Shown piece after piece: positions 15,796 to 23,724 of a stretch of DNA of 64,000 nucleotides. Below the pieces are notes generated by a model. That model worked only from the letters and a program-made list of their open reading frames with translations, was not told the origin of the DNA and made no database searches. Each line of letters starts with the position of its first letter. Position 1 is the stretch's first letter. The stretch is from Hyphomonas sp. Mor2 (lineage in GTDB: Bacteria; Pseudomonadota; Alphaproteobacteria; Caulobacterales; Hyphomonadaceae). Both the position numbers and the translations under genes were made by a program. The DNA lies in the NCBI RefSeq assembly GCF_001854405.1, contig NZ_CP017718.1:2728001-2792000 (forward strand). Direction: 5' to 3'.

Positions 15796-16995
15796 CTAAG
15801 CCGCTTTGACCTTGTCGGTCATCCCTTCAATGAAGAGCGTTTGCGTCGGATAGGCGAATTCGAGCCCATGATCCTGCAACCCTCGGAACAACGCCAATAG
15901 CACACGCGACTGAGCCGCCATGGAACGGTTGAAGTCCGGCTGCAGCGAATAGAAGACCAACGTGTAATCCAGCGAACTCGGACCGAAAGCTGACATCCCG
16001 CAATGATCGAAATCAACCGCGGGCACATCCTTGATGATTTTGGCGACAATTTCCGGGACGCGCTCGGCAAGATCCGGATCGGTTTGATAGATGACCCCAA
16101 ACACCGTCTCGATCCGGCGGCGCGACATGCGCTGCATATTGTGGATCTCATAGTCGAGAAGGTTGGTATTGGAGATGATCATCTGCTCACCTGACTTGGC
16201 GCGTACGCGCGTCGTCTTCAGGCCGATATCCTCGATAATTCCCCAGCTCTCACCATAGCGGACCGTGTCGCCGACCTGGAATGGCTTGTCGATCACAATG
16301 GACAGGGAGGAGAACAGGTCCCTAAATACGCCCTGGGCGGCGATACCGATGGCGATACCACCAATACCGAGACCGGCGAGCAGAGCGGTCACATCGGCGC
16401 CGACATTGTCCAGAATGAGCAGGAGCGCGACCGACCAGACGGCAACGCTGATAAACCATTTGATGATATTGAAGGCGGATGCCAAGGCGCGCGCATCGCC
16501 GCTCGAGCGGGCGACATTGCGCCGGATAAAGCCAACCGCGAATTCCTGAACCCACTCAGCGATTTGCAGGATCGCGCCAAGCACGAAGAAGATCTTCACG
16601 ATCACCGAAACTGCATTGGGCAGGCTCAGCATCGCGTCCGTCACCACAAAGGCGATCATGATCATGAAATAGGTGTGGAACCGCTTCACCACGCGATAGA
16701 ACAGGTCAGCGATGGAATAATCATCGCTGCGTGGCAACTGAACGATGCCCTTCAGAACCGCCCAGCGCGCCAACCATTGCGCGAGTGTGAGTGCGATAAC
16801 CAGACCCAGCGCGATCAGGGCTTCAAGCTCACCAGATCCGATCCAGCCGAGAAACTCCGTCGCCGCCTCGGTGGCATCCGCCGCGGTTTCCGTAATTGCC
16901 TCAATCGGGTCGGAGGTCGGTGCCCCTCCTTCGGTCGGCGTGTCGTCCTGCAGACGCACCGGAAACCCGGTCTGAATCCATTCTCCGAAACGCAT
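15796..16995 (-). CDS. MscS-family mechanosensitive ion channel
   Basis: A 399-residue inner-membrane channel that should open on membrane tension during osmotic downshock. An acidic N-terminus (about 35 residues) is followed by four or five helices. The pore helix is Gly/Ala-rich (LLAGLGIGGIAIGIAAQGVFRD at about residue 210) and leads to the MscS beta domain (PFQVGDTVRYGESWGIIEDIGLKTTRVR, then ISNTNLL) and an alpha/beta C-terminal domain. It is longer than the E. coli MscS (286) because of the extra N-terminal helices. Confidence 0.93.
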   Translation of the reverse strand: MRFGEWIQTGFPVRLQDDTPTEGGAPTSDPIEAITETAADATEAATEFLGWIGSGELEALIALGLVIALTLAQWLARWAVLKGIVQLPRSDDYSIADLFYRVVKRFHTYFMIMIAFVVTDAMLSLPNAVSVIVKIFFVLGAILQIAEWVQEFAVGFIRRNVARSSGDARALASAFNIIKWFISVAVWSVALLLILDNVGADVTALLAGLGIGGIAIGIAAQGVFRDLFSSLSIVIDKPFQVGDTVRYGESWGIIEDIGLKTTRVRAKSGEQMIISNTNLLDYEIHNMQRMSRRRIETVFGVIYQTDPDLAERVPEIVAKIIKDVPAVDFDHCGMSAFGPSSLDYTLVFYSLQPDFNRSMAAQSRVLLALFRGLQDHGLEFAYPTQTLFIEGMTDKVKAA

Positions 16996-17006
16996 GCTCG
17001 GCCCTC

Positions 17007-17453
17007 TTACTCACGCAGGAGCTCGAACCCTTTCCGGATGATCTGACGGGTTTCGCTCCACAATTCGAGCGAGCCTAGCTCAGATTGGTGAAAAAACCGT
17101 GCCTCTGCTGCGTCATCACCAGCCACCGGCTCTCCGCGGCGCCACCGCGCGGCATAATCGACCAGCACATAATGGCGCGTGATCAGGTCGCCAGCGCGAT
17201 TGTGAAACACCGCATCGACCACATCGATCAGGCTGATCAAGTCGGCTTCGACGCTGGTTTCTTCTTTCAATTCGCGAAGGGCAGCGGTCTTGGCGGGCTC
17301 GCCTGGTTCGATCCGACCGCCGGGAATCGACCATTCACCTTGCTTGGGCGGCGTCCCGCGTCGGATCAGCAGGACCTCGTCGCCGCGAATGCAAACCACG
17401 CCAACTGCCGGGATGGGTCGCAAATCATCAGCAAGGGCGGGATTCGATGTCAT
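17007..17453 (-). CDS. Nudix hydrolase
   Basis: About 148 residues with one Nudix box, G(5x)E(7x)REU(x)EE: GGRIEPGEPAKTAALRELKEET. The first strand starts at AVGVVCIRGDEVLLIRRG, giving the ADP-ribose/CTP pyrophosphatase-like layout. The substrate is not predictable. The ATG at 17453 was preferred to a TTG at 17492, though neither has a clear ribosome binding site. It is separated by 11 bases from the MscS gene and may be co-transcribed with it; the divergent patatin gene starts 80 bases away. Confidence 0.9.
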   Translation of the reverse strand: MTSNPALADDLRPIPAVGVVCIRGDEVLLIRRGTPPKQGEWSIPGGRIEPGEPAKTAALRELKEETSVEADLISLIDVVDAVFHNRAGDLITRHYVLVDYAARWRRGEPVAGDDAAEARFFHQSELGSLELWSETRQIIRKGFELLRE

Positions 17454-17533
17454 GGCAGGCAGATTGCACACTTTGTCTCGAAGACCACGCAAAAAATCTG
17501 TGCCAAAGCATCTGCGCAGTGAAGAGTGCCGCC

Positions 17534-18559
17534 ATGTCGAAATACAAAACCCGGTCGATCAGCCTGGCGCTTCAGGGTGGCGGCGCGCATGGGGCCTTCA
17601 CCTGGGGCGTCCTCGAACGTCTGGTCGAGGAGCCCGGTCTCGATATCAAGGCGATCACTGCCACATCTGCCGGTGCCACCAATGCGGCTGCGTTTGCCGC
17701 AGGATACGCGCGTGACGGGGCCGAAGGCGCGAAGGCCAATCTGGAGAAGCTGTGGCGGACGATCTCGGCCAAGGGCGCGCCGTTCACAGCGTTCTCCTGG
17801 GCGCAGTCGCCGCTGACCGCGATGCCCTTCTCGCCGATCCAGATGGGCCTTGCGCTGACGAGCATTGCGAGCCCTTACGAATTCAATCCCTTCGACTTCA
17901 ATGCTCTGCGCGATGCGCTGGATGAAACCATTGATTTCGAAGCGGCGCGGGCAGGGCCTGTCGACTTGTTCTTATCCGCCACCAATGTCGAATCCGGCCG
18001 GGTGAAAGTCTTTTCCGGCGACGAGGTCACCCGCGACGCCGTCCTGGCCTCGGCCTGCCTGCCGCAAATCTTCCGGGCCGTGGAGATTGAAGGCAACGCG
18101 TATTGGGATGGTGGCTATATGGGCAATCCCAGCCTGTTTCCACTCATTTATGCCAAAGCGCCGCGCGATGTCTTGCTGGTCCTGCTCAATCCGATCGCGC
18201 GAGAAGGCGTGCCGCGGCGGGTGCCGCAAATCATGGATCGCCTCAACGAGATTAGCTTCAACGCCTCGCTGATTGGGGAGCTGCGCGCCATCGCCTTCGT
18301 CCAGAAACTGCTCGATGATGGGATGCTGAAAGAACCGGTAATGAAGAAATATCGGCGCCTCACCATTCACGCCCTGCGCGGCGGACAGGCGCTCAGCCAT
18401 CTCACGTTACCGACCAAGTATGACACAAGCTGGCCGTTCCTGACCGAGCTAAGGGACAAGGGCCGCGAAGAGGCAGAACGCTGGCTGGGCTCCTGCGCAA
18501 AGTATCTCGGCACCGGCGAATCCAGCGTCGACTTGCGCGCGGAGTTTCTCGAAGACTAG
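17534..18559 (+). CDS. Patatin-like phospholipase
   Basis: A 341-residue lipid acyl hydrolase with a Ser-Asp dyad. The oxyanion motif is LALQGGGAHGAF near the N-terminus. The nucleophile motif is ATSAGATNA, so the first Gly of the usual GxSxG is Ala; this is seen in other proteobacterial patatins. The catalytic Asp is in DGGYMGNPSLFPL. No signal peptide or membrane segment, so cytoplasmic or peripheral. The ATG at 17534 has GAAGAG upstream; a longer frame to 17447 is Cys-rich and unlike the family. Confidence 0.9.
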   Translation: MSKYKTRSISLALQGGGAHGAFTWGVLERLVEEPGLDIKAITATSAGATNAAAFAAGYARDGAEGAKANLEKLWRTISAKGAPFTAFSWAQSPLTAMPFSPIQMGLALTSIASPYEFNPFDFNALRDALDETIDFEAARAGPVDLFLSATNVESGRVKVFSGDEVTRDAVLASACLPQIFRAVEIEGNAYWDGGYMGNPSLFPLIYAKAPRDVLLVLLNPIAREGVPRRVPQIMDRLNEISFNASLIGELRAIAFVQKLLDDGMLKEPVMKKYRRLTIHALRGGQALSHLTLPTKYDTSWPFLTELRDKGREEAERWLGSCAKYLGTGESSVDLRAEFLED

Positions 18560-19116
18560 GACCGCGTCAGGAACCAGAACCTGGCCGCGCCGCTTTCGCG
18601 GTCTGCCACCAGCTCAAAGCCTTCAAAGTCCGGAGATTCATCCGCCGCGGTTTCGACGATGACCAGCGCTTCGGCCGACACCCATTCCCCCTCAACGAGC
18701 TTGGCCAGGCACGGCTCAATCAGTCCCTTGTGATATGGCGGATCGAGGAAAGCGATATCAAACGGAAGATCCGTCGCGTCCTGCCGGGGCCCGAGTTCGA
18801 TCGCGCTGCGCCGATGGATGCGCGTATCCGTCGTGAGGTTCAAAGCGGCCACATTCTTGCGGATCGTGCTGAGGGCCGCGTGCGCTGTCTCGACGAACAG
18901 ACAGAAGCTGGCGCCGCGCGACAAGGCCTCCAGACCGAGCGCGCCAGAACCTGCAAACAGGTCCATCACGCGCGCACGGTCCAGCCCGGGGCTCCACGGC
19001 GCGTGCGCGATCATGTTGAACAGGCTTTCGCGCGCCCGGTCCGAGGTTGGCCGAGTGGCATCTGTCTTTGGCGCCGCGATCGGGCGTCCCTTGAACTGTC
19101 CTGCAACGATCCGCAT
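18556..19116 (-). CDS. rsmD: 16S rRNA (guanine966-N2)-methyltransferase
   Basis: RsmD methylates G966 of 16S rRNA in the assembled small subunit. At 186 residues it has the expected SAM-binding motif DLFAGSGALGLEALSRGA, the catalytic DPPY in IAFLDPPYHKG, and the family start MRIVAGQFKGRPI. Its 3' end overlaps the patatin stop by four bases in convergent orientation, and it is divergent from tadA with only 38 bases between starts, so both promoters must lie in or over the neighbouring genes. Confidence 0.95.
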   Translation of the reverse strand: MRIVAGQFKGRPIAAPKTDATRPTSDRARESLFNMIAHAPWSPGLDRARVMDLFAGSGALGLEALSRGASFCLFVETAHAALSTIRKNVAALNLTTDTRIHRRSAIELGPRQDATDLPFDIAFLDPPYHKGLIEPCLAKLVEGEWVSAEALVIVETAADESPDFEGFELVADRESGAARFWFLTRS

Positions 19117-19154
19117 GGCTTGCCTTTAGGCCGCGACAGCGCGATGGGGAAGGG

Positions 19155-19616
19155 ATGACAGACACGCCATCACCTATGCAACGCGCGCTGACCCTCGCTC
19201 AAATCGCAGCCGATAAGGGCGAGGTCCCGGTCGGCGCGGTGATTGTTGATCCTTCGACCGGAGAGATTGTGGGCGAGGGGCATAACCGCCCGATCATGGA
19301 CCATGACCCGACCGCCCATGCCGAGATTGTCGCCTTGCGCGCGGCGGCGCAGAGGCTGAGCAATTACCGCCTCCCCGGCTTGCATATGTATGTGACACTG
19401 GAGCCATGTGCGATGTGCGCAGGCGCGATCAGTTTTGCGCGCATCGAGACGCTGATCTTCGCCGCCAGCGACCCCAAGGGCGGCGGTGTGCTGCACGGCC
19501 CGAGATTCTTCGAACAACCCACCTGCCACTGGCGGACCAAGGTCGAGCAAGATCTGGAACATGCTGAGGACGCAGGAGCGTTGCTTTCAAACTTTTTTAA
19601 ACAAAGACGAAAATAA
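19155..19616 (+). CDS. tadA: tRNA-specific adenosine deaminase
   Basis: TadA converts A34 to inosine in tRNA-Arg(ACG), an essential step in decoding. The 153-residue cytidine-deaminase-fold protein carries the zinc and proton-shuttle motif HAEIVAL (His, Glu) and the two zinc Cys in PCAMCAG. The C-terminal helix ends in basic residues (FFKQRRK). The gene starts next to the divergent rsmD. Its stop codon is embedded in the left arm of the palindrome proposed as the operator of the next operon. Confidence 0.96.
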   Translation: MTDTPSPMQRALTLAQIAADKGEVPVGAVIVDPSTGEIVGEGHNRPIMDHDPTAHAEIVALRAAAQRLSNYRLPGLHMYVTLEPCAMCAGAISFARIETLIFAASDPKGGGVLHGPRFFEQPTCHWRTKVEQDLEHAEDAGALLSNFFKQRRK

Positions 19617-19636
19617 TTATTGCCACACAATAATTA
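19614..19636. promoter_or_regulatory. Perfect 9-bp inverted repeat, candidate operator of the DUF2975/HTH pair
   Basis: TAATTATTG (19614-19622), five bases, then CAATAATTA (19628-19636). It overlaps the -35 of the promoter below and lies 36 bases before the DUF2975 start. A perfect palindrome in front of an operon that ends in an HTH gene suggests autoregulation. Confidence 0.6.
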
Positions 19637-19647
19637 ATTGCTATATT
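19620..19647 (+). promoter_or_regulatory. Promoter of the DUF2975/HTH operon
   Basis: TTGCCA (19620-19625) and TATATT (19642-19647), 16 bases apart. The surrounding 60 bases are strikingly AT-rich compared with the genome. A transcript would start about 18 bases before the ATG at 19672, which has GGAG at a normal distance. Confidence 0.6.
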
Positions 19648-19671
19648 ACGCTTCAAACGATGGAGCGTAAA

Positions 19672-20181
19672 ATGACTGAGTCCGAAATTCAAAAGACCCG
19701 CGATACACATCGCGACCTGACTTTTCTGGCCTGGGTGATTGTCGCCATTCTGGCCATCAACGTGTCCTATTTTGTTGGCGAAGAAGTCGGCGCCATCTGG
19801 TTCGAGAGCAGCGGCGACTGGCTACGTATCTTCAATGCCTGGTGGATTGGCATCATCAAGGCCATGCCGACCATCCTGATCGCTTTCGTGGCCGCCGACT
19901 TTGCCTTTCTATTCCAACGCTATTCGGAAGGCGATGTGTTCACCGAGGCCAATGCAAAGACCCTGAACAAAGCCGCTTATGGGCTTGTCGGCGCTGGCAT
20001 CTGGGCCGGGGTCGTGACCCCCACCCTGATCCAGTGGATCGGGCAGGAGTTTCGCGGCGTGTCGATCGATTTTGGCGATCTGGCGCTGGCCGTCACGATG
20101 ATGGGCGTCATGCTGCACGGCCTCGCCCTGGTCTTCAAAGATGCCGTCCGCGTGAAACGCGAGAATGATGAGTTCGTCTGA
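19672..20181 (+). CDS. DUF2975-like membrane protein
   Basis: A 169-residue protein with four hydrophobic segments (about residues 16-38, 53-76, 103-122 and 133-155). The layout and the pairing with a small HTH gene one base on match DUF2975 proteins, which are nearly always followed by a YozG-like regulator. Function is unknown; a membrane signal that controls the regulator has been suggested for such pairs. The ATG at 19672 has GGAG seven bases upstream; the frame extends back to 19486 inside tadA and was discarded. Confidence 0.8.
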   Translation: MTESEIQKTRDTHRDLTFLAWVIVAILAINVSYFVGEEVGAIWFESSGDWLRIFNAWWIGIIKAMPTILIAFVAADFAFLFQRYSEGDVFTEANAKTLNKAAYGLVGAGIWAGVVTPTLIQWIGQEFRGVSIDFGDLALAVTMMGVMLHGLALVFKDAVRVKRENDEFV

Positions 20182-20402
20182 TGGCCGCTGAAATTGTCGT
20201 GACCCTGGATGTCATGCTGGCGCGTCGCAAACGCCGGGCCAAGGATCTTGCGGCCGAGATCGGTATGACAGAGGCCAATCTGTCCCTCCTGAAGTCTGGC
20301 AAAGTCAAAGGCGTCCGTTTCGATACGCTCGCCAAACTTTGTGACGCGCTGGAGTGCACTCCAGGCGATCTGCTGGAAGTTGCAGTTCCTGACGTGGAGT
20401 GA
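20181..20402 (+). CDS. Small XRE/YozG-type HTH regulator
   Basis: A 73-residue DNA-binding protein that is almost only an HTH domain: AKDLAAEIGMTEANLSLLKSGKVKGVRFDTLAKLCDALECTPGDLL. The end TPGDLLE is typical of the Cro/CI-like YozG group. Its ATG overlaps the stop of the membrane protein gene (TGATG), so translation is coupled. The likely target is the perfect inverted repeat at the promoter of its own operon (inference). Confidence 0.9.
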   Translation: MAAEIVVTLDVMLARRKRRAKDLAAEIGMTEANLSLLKSGKVKGVRFDTLAKLCDALECTPGDLLEVAVPDVE

Positions 20403-20464
20403 GGCTTGCGTCCCCCCGGGACAAGCGTCGTAGCCGGAAACATAGTTTACGACGGAGGACCCTC

Positions 20465-21139
20465 ATGAGCGCTCCAGCGACGATTGAGATCAAGGACGAC
20501 ATTGCCATCATCACCATGGATGACGGCAAGGCAAACGCCATCAACCCACCCATGCTTGAGGCGCTGAATGCCTGCCTCGATCAGGCTGAGAAAGAGGCCA
20601 AGGTTCTGATCCTCACCGGCCGCGAGGGTCGGTTCTCTGGCGGATTCGACCTGAAACTGATGATGAGCTTGCCCGGACCTGAAGTGAAAGCGCTGGTTGA
20701 TGGCGGCGGCAAGCTGGCGCACCGCCTATATGGGTTTCCGATGCCCGTCATCGCAGCCTGCACTGGCCATGGCGTCGCGATGGGCTGTTTCATTCTCTTG
20801 TCCTGCGACGTCCGGATCGGCACCGCCGGCGCGTTCAAGATCGGCGCCAATGAAACCCAGATCAACATGGTCCTGCCCATCTTCGCCTCTGAACTCGTCA
20901 AGGCCCGGGTCGATCAGGCTTACCTGACACGGTCCATGGTCTTCGGCGAATTGTTCGATCCCGAGACTGCCGTAAAAGCGGGTTATCTCGACCAGGTGGT
21001 CGCGGCCGAGGACTTGCTCACGACGGCGCAAGCTACTGCAGAGGCTTTGAAACCGCTCTCCAGCCCCTCGCTGACCGGCAATAAGCGGCTTCTGCGCGAA
21101 ACTACGCTGGCCACGATCGGGGCATCGCTGCCGGATTAG
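20465..21139 (+). CDS. Enoyl-CoA hydratase/isomerase family protein
   Basis: A 224-residue crotonase-fold enzyme, somewhat short. The oxyanion-hole segments are visible: FSGGFDLKLM (usually SAGADL) and CTGHGVAMGCFILLSCD. In true hydratases two Glu catalyse water addition; here the positions after GHGVAMG and in ANETQINMVLP need alignment before activity is claimed, so it may be an isomerase or thioesterase-like member. CGGAGG precedes the ATG at 20465. Its neighbour downstream on the plus strand is an acyl-CoA dehydrogenase about 1 kb on. Confidence 0.88.
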   Translation: MSAPATIEIKDDIAIITMDDGKANAINPPMLEALNACLDQAEKEAKVLILTGREGRFSGGFDLKLMMSLPGPEVKALVDGGGKLAHRLYGFPMPVIAACTGHGVAMGCFILLSCDVRIGTAGAFKIGANETQINMVLPIFASELVKARVDQAYLTRSMVFGELFDPETAVKAGYLDQVVAAEDLLTTAQATAEALKPLSSPSLTGNKRLLRETTLATIGASLPD

Positions 21140-21159
21140 GCGTTTGAGTCTCGAAGATT

Positions 21160-21172
21160 CCTGCGCAGGCAG
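21160..21172. repeat. Copy 1 of a short palindromic repeat (CCTGCGCAGGCAG)
   Basis: The core CCTGCGCAGG is a perfect palindrome flanked by GATT on the left and CAGGTCTCC on the right. The same 13 bases recur at 51202-51214, also between genes. Short palindromic intergenic repeats of this look are frequent in alphaproteobacterial genomes. Confidence 0.5.
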
Positions 21173-21206
21173 GTCTCCAGGGACGGGCCAACGATCGGCA
21201 TGTCGA

Positions 21207-21953
21207 TCAGTACAAGCCAGCCGCGCGCATCAGCAAAACCACGCCAATCGCCGTGACCAGGCCTTTCATCCATTTGCGGAAGCCCTGATCATTCATCCGT
21301 TCGAGCACTTGCTTGCCGAGCGTGGTGCCAAGCATTGAGAGCGGGATCGCCGCGGCGATGAGCCACCAGGGCGGCAGGGCGCCCCATCCTGCAGCGGTGA
21401 CAACCGGCACGCTCCAGAATCCGATCTTGATCAAATGGCTGAGCGCCTGGGTCACCGATTTTGTCGCCACGATCTGCTGGCGGGTCATCTCGGCGCGAAC
21501 GAAAAACAGGTCGAGCAATGGACCAGCGACGCCCGCAAGCGTGTTGAGGCCCTGTACGGCGAAGCCAGCAAAGATCGCATGATCCCGCCGCTTGATATCG
21601 AGATGCAAACGCTCCTTGGGCAGCCAGACCAGCATCGGTGTCAAACCAAGAAGCAGGTAAAGCGCGCGTTTGTCCGGGGTCCAGCTGACAAAGAACAAGG
21701 CGAGGATCCCAGCCGCCGCCCCGATGCAGTACAGACCGAAAACGCGCCAATCGATATTGTCTCGCAACAGGAAGGCCCGGAACCCATTGGCGAACATCTG
21801 GATGGCGCCATGGATAATCATCGCCATGGCGACGCTGACCAGGGCGACGAGGACGGCCATCAGGATGATCCCACCCGCCATCCCGAAAATACCGGATATG
21901 AACGACGTCACCAAAGTGGTCGCGAGGATGATAGCAGCCGCGAATGCACTCAT
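21207..21953 (-). CDS. TauE/SafE-family sulfite exporter-like permease
   Basis: About 248 residues with eight or so membrane helices in two repeats, as in the TauE/SafE family (anion export, mainly organosulfur or sulfite). The first repeat opens with SFISGIFGMAGGIILMAVLV, the second with GLNTLAGVAGPLLDLFFVR. The substrate is unknown. The ATG at 21953 (MSAFAAAIILA) puts the first helix at the N-terminus; an upstream start at 21989 would add twelve polar residues. It is convergent with the enoyl-CoA hydratase gene. Confidence 0.88.
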   Translation of the reverse strand: MSAFAAAIILATTLVTSFISGIFGMAGGIILMAVLVALVSVAMAMIIHGAIQMFANGFRAFLLRDNIDWRVFGLYCIGAAAGILALFFVSWTPDKRALYLLLGLTPMLVWLPKERLHLDIKRRDHAIFAGFAVQGLNTLAGVAGPLLDLFFVRAEMTRQQIVATKSVTQALSHLIKIGFWSVPVVTAAGWGALPPWWLIAAAIPLSMLGTTLGKQVLERMNDQGFRKWMKGLVTAIGVVLLMRAAGLY

Positions 21954-22085
21954 GCGCGCTCTCGTGGGCTGAGTCTGGCGGGATGACAAACCACCCTAGG
22001 ATGTTTCCGGAGTGACGGTTCGTCTCACTTAACCCCGCCTTACCCCGCGAGACGGTTTTACAAGTTTACGTGCGCGTCATACGCT

Positions 22086-23426
22086 ATGGCCAGCTCATCA
22101 ATGAAAACAAGGACAAGCACTATGGCTTATACCGACGCTGGCAGCAGCGAAATGAATGACGACCTGTTTGACCTGAGAATGTCTGACGAGGCGCGTCCGC
22201 TCTATGATCACGTGAAGAAATTCATTGCCGAAGTGGTTGATCCGATGTCGGTCAAGTTCCATGAACTCGGCAAAGGCCACAAGGACATCTGGACCTATGC
22301 TCCTGGCCAACTCGACACACTGGAAGAAGCCAAGGACGAAGCCAAGAAGCAGGGCCTGTGGAATTTCTTCCTGCCCGACGCTGAAACCGGCGAGGGTCTG
22401 AAAAATCTCGATTATGCCTATATCGCGGCTGAGTTGGGCAAGAATTCGCTCGCTTCAGAGACGATGAACTGCTCGGCGCCGGACACCGGCAATATGGAAG
22501 TCCTGGAACGCGTCGGCACGCCAGAGCAAAAAGAGCAATGGCTGAAGCCGCTGCTCGAAGGCAAAATCCGATCCGCATTTGCGATGACAGAGCCAGCCCT
22601 GCCATCGTCTGATGCGCGCAACATCTCAACGCGGGCCGTGCTCGAAGGCGATGAGTGGGTCATCAATGGCGAGAAATTCTACATTTCAGGCGCCGGCGAT
22701 CCACGCTGTAAGATCATGATCACCATGGTCAAAACCAGCCCGGATGCAGAGCCGCACAAACAGCAGTCGCAAATCCTGGTCCCGACCGACACGCCCGGCG
22801 TGAAAATCCTCGATGGCATGCAAGTGTTTGGCGACTATGACGCCCCACATGGGCACATGCATATCGTCTTCGACAATGTTCGCGTCCCCAAGGAAAACAT
22901 GTTGCTTGGCGAGGGCCGCGGGTTTGAGATCTCGCAGTTGCGTCTCGGACCAGGCCGCATCCACCACTGCATGCGCTCGATCGGTGCGGCAGAGCGGGCC
23001 CTCGACATGATGGTGGTTCGCGGCATGGGCCGTCAGGCCTTTGGCCGCGACCTGATCAAGCTCGGCGGCAACATTGAAAAAGTCTCGCGCGCCCGGATCG
23101 ACATCGAGTCGATGCGGATGATGGTGCTGAAAGCCGCGAAAGCCATGGATGTGCTCGGCAATAAGGAAGCCCGCGTCTGGATTTCCATGGTCAAGGCCAT
23201 GGTGCCGGAGAAAGTCTGCCGCATCATCGATGAGGCGATCCAGATGCATGGCGCGGCTGGGGTGTCTCAGTGGACGCCGCTCGCCCGCCTCTACACCGGT
23301 CAGCGCACGCTGCGCCTCGCTGACGGCCCGGACGAGGTCCACCATATGGTCGTCGGCCGCGCCGAGACTCGCAAATATACGGGCGAAGAAGAAGATCCAG
23401 CCATGGCAGCCGTCTGGCGCAAGTAA
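22086..23426 (+). CDS. Acyl-CoA dehydrogenase family protein (ACAD10/11-like)
   Basis: A flavoenzyme of fatty-acid or related acyl-CoA oxidation. The 446-residue chain has the usual three domains: helical N-terminus, the beta domain (FAMTEPALPSSDARN and WVINGEKFYISGAGDP) and a C-terminal helical domain (RIHHCMRSIGAAERALD, QMHGAAGVSQWTPLARLY). The length and these segments resemble the ACAD10/11 group, which handles long or hydroxylated acyl chains. The start is uncertain: 22086, 22101 and 22122 are all in frame; the true protein probably begins near MAYTDAGSS (22122). Confidence 0.93.
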   Translation: MASSSMKTRTSTMAYTDAGSSEMNDDLFDLRMSDEARPLYDHVKKFIAEVVDPMSVKFHELGKGHKDIWTYAPGQLDTLEEAKDEAKKQGLWNFFLPDAETGEGLKNLDYAYIAAELGKNSLASETMNCSAPDTGNMEVLERVGTPEQKEQWLKPLLEGKIRSAFAMTEPALPSSDARNISTRAVLEGDEWVINGEKFYISGAGDPRCKIMITMVKTSPDAEPHKQQSQILVPTDTPGVKILDGMQVFGDYDAPHGHMHIVFDNVRVPKENMLLGEGRGFEISQLRLGPGRIHHCMRSIGAAERALDMMVVRGMGRQAFGRDLIKLGGNIEKVSRARIDIESMRMMVLKAAKAMDVLGNKEARVWISMVKAMVPEKVCRIIDEAIQMHGAAGVSQWTPLARLYTGQRTLRLADGPDEVHHMVVGRAETRKYTGEEEDPAMAAVWRK

Positions 23427-23448
23427 GTCCAGCTCAACCAGAAACAGA

Positions 23449-23478
23449 AAGTGCGACCCCCAGGGTCGCACTTTTTTG
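23449..23478 (+). terminator. Intrinsic terminator of the acyl-CoA dehydrogenase gene
   Basis: AAGTGCGACCC (23449-23459) and GGGTCGCACTT (23463-23473) form a perfect 11-pair stem with a 3-base loop, followed by T to 23477. Confidence 0.9.
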
Positions 23479-23490
23479 ATGCGCTCAAAT

Positions 23491-23523
23491 CTAAAATGGG
23501 ATGCACCAGAAAGGTGCATCCCA
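23491..23523 (-). terminator. Hairpin with T tract on minus strand, likely end of the zauP-crp operon
   Basis: TGGGATGCACC (23497-23507) and GGTGCATCCCA (23513-23523) are perfect complements around a 5-base loop. Read on the minus strand the stem is followed by TTTTAGATTT. It lies about 200 bases past the crp stop, so a long 3' region would precede it. Confidence 0.6.
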
Positions 23524-23599
23524 AGTAGGTGGCAGGGTTCGAGGGGCGGATAAACCCGTGCCTTGAGCTTGTCCGGTACGGTCATGGAGCAACCGCCTG

Positions 23600-23724
23600 C
23601 GACAAGATTCAACCTAAGCTCGAAATACTAACAGAATGTAAATACCACAAGTATTCTTATTCTATATACAAATATTATTTTCGGATATTATTTGAATACA
23701 CAATTATTGATCCAAATTACTCTT
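23600..23724. other. AT-rich stretch downstream of the Crp/Fnr gene
   Basis: About 120 bases of very low GC, rich in TATT and ATTA, in otherwise GC-rich DNA. With the two terminators it fills the 298-base gap between the acyl-CoA dehydrogenase and Crp/Fnr genes. An open frame across it (23529-23732) has no ribosome binding site and unusual codons, so I do not call it a gene. It would be the 3' untranslated part of the crp transcript. Confidence 0.5.

Noticed and set aside
17640-17700. Patatin nucleophile motif read as a lost active site (ATSAG instead of GxSxG)
   Set aside because: The Ser and the DGG are kept, and Ala at the first position is seen in other bacterial patatins, so loss of activity is not supported.
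21143-21200. Terminator after the enoyl-CoA hydratase gene
   Set aside because: The palindrome there is the short repeat core without a T tract, so termination is not supported.
23530-23560. GGGTTCGAGG that resembles a tRNA T-loop
   Set aside because: No acceptor, anticodon or D arm can be built around it; the nearby hairpin is a plain stem-loop.
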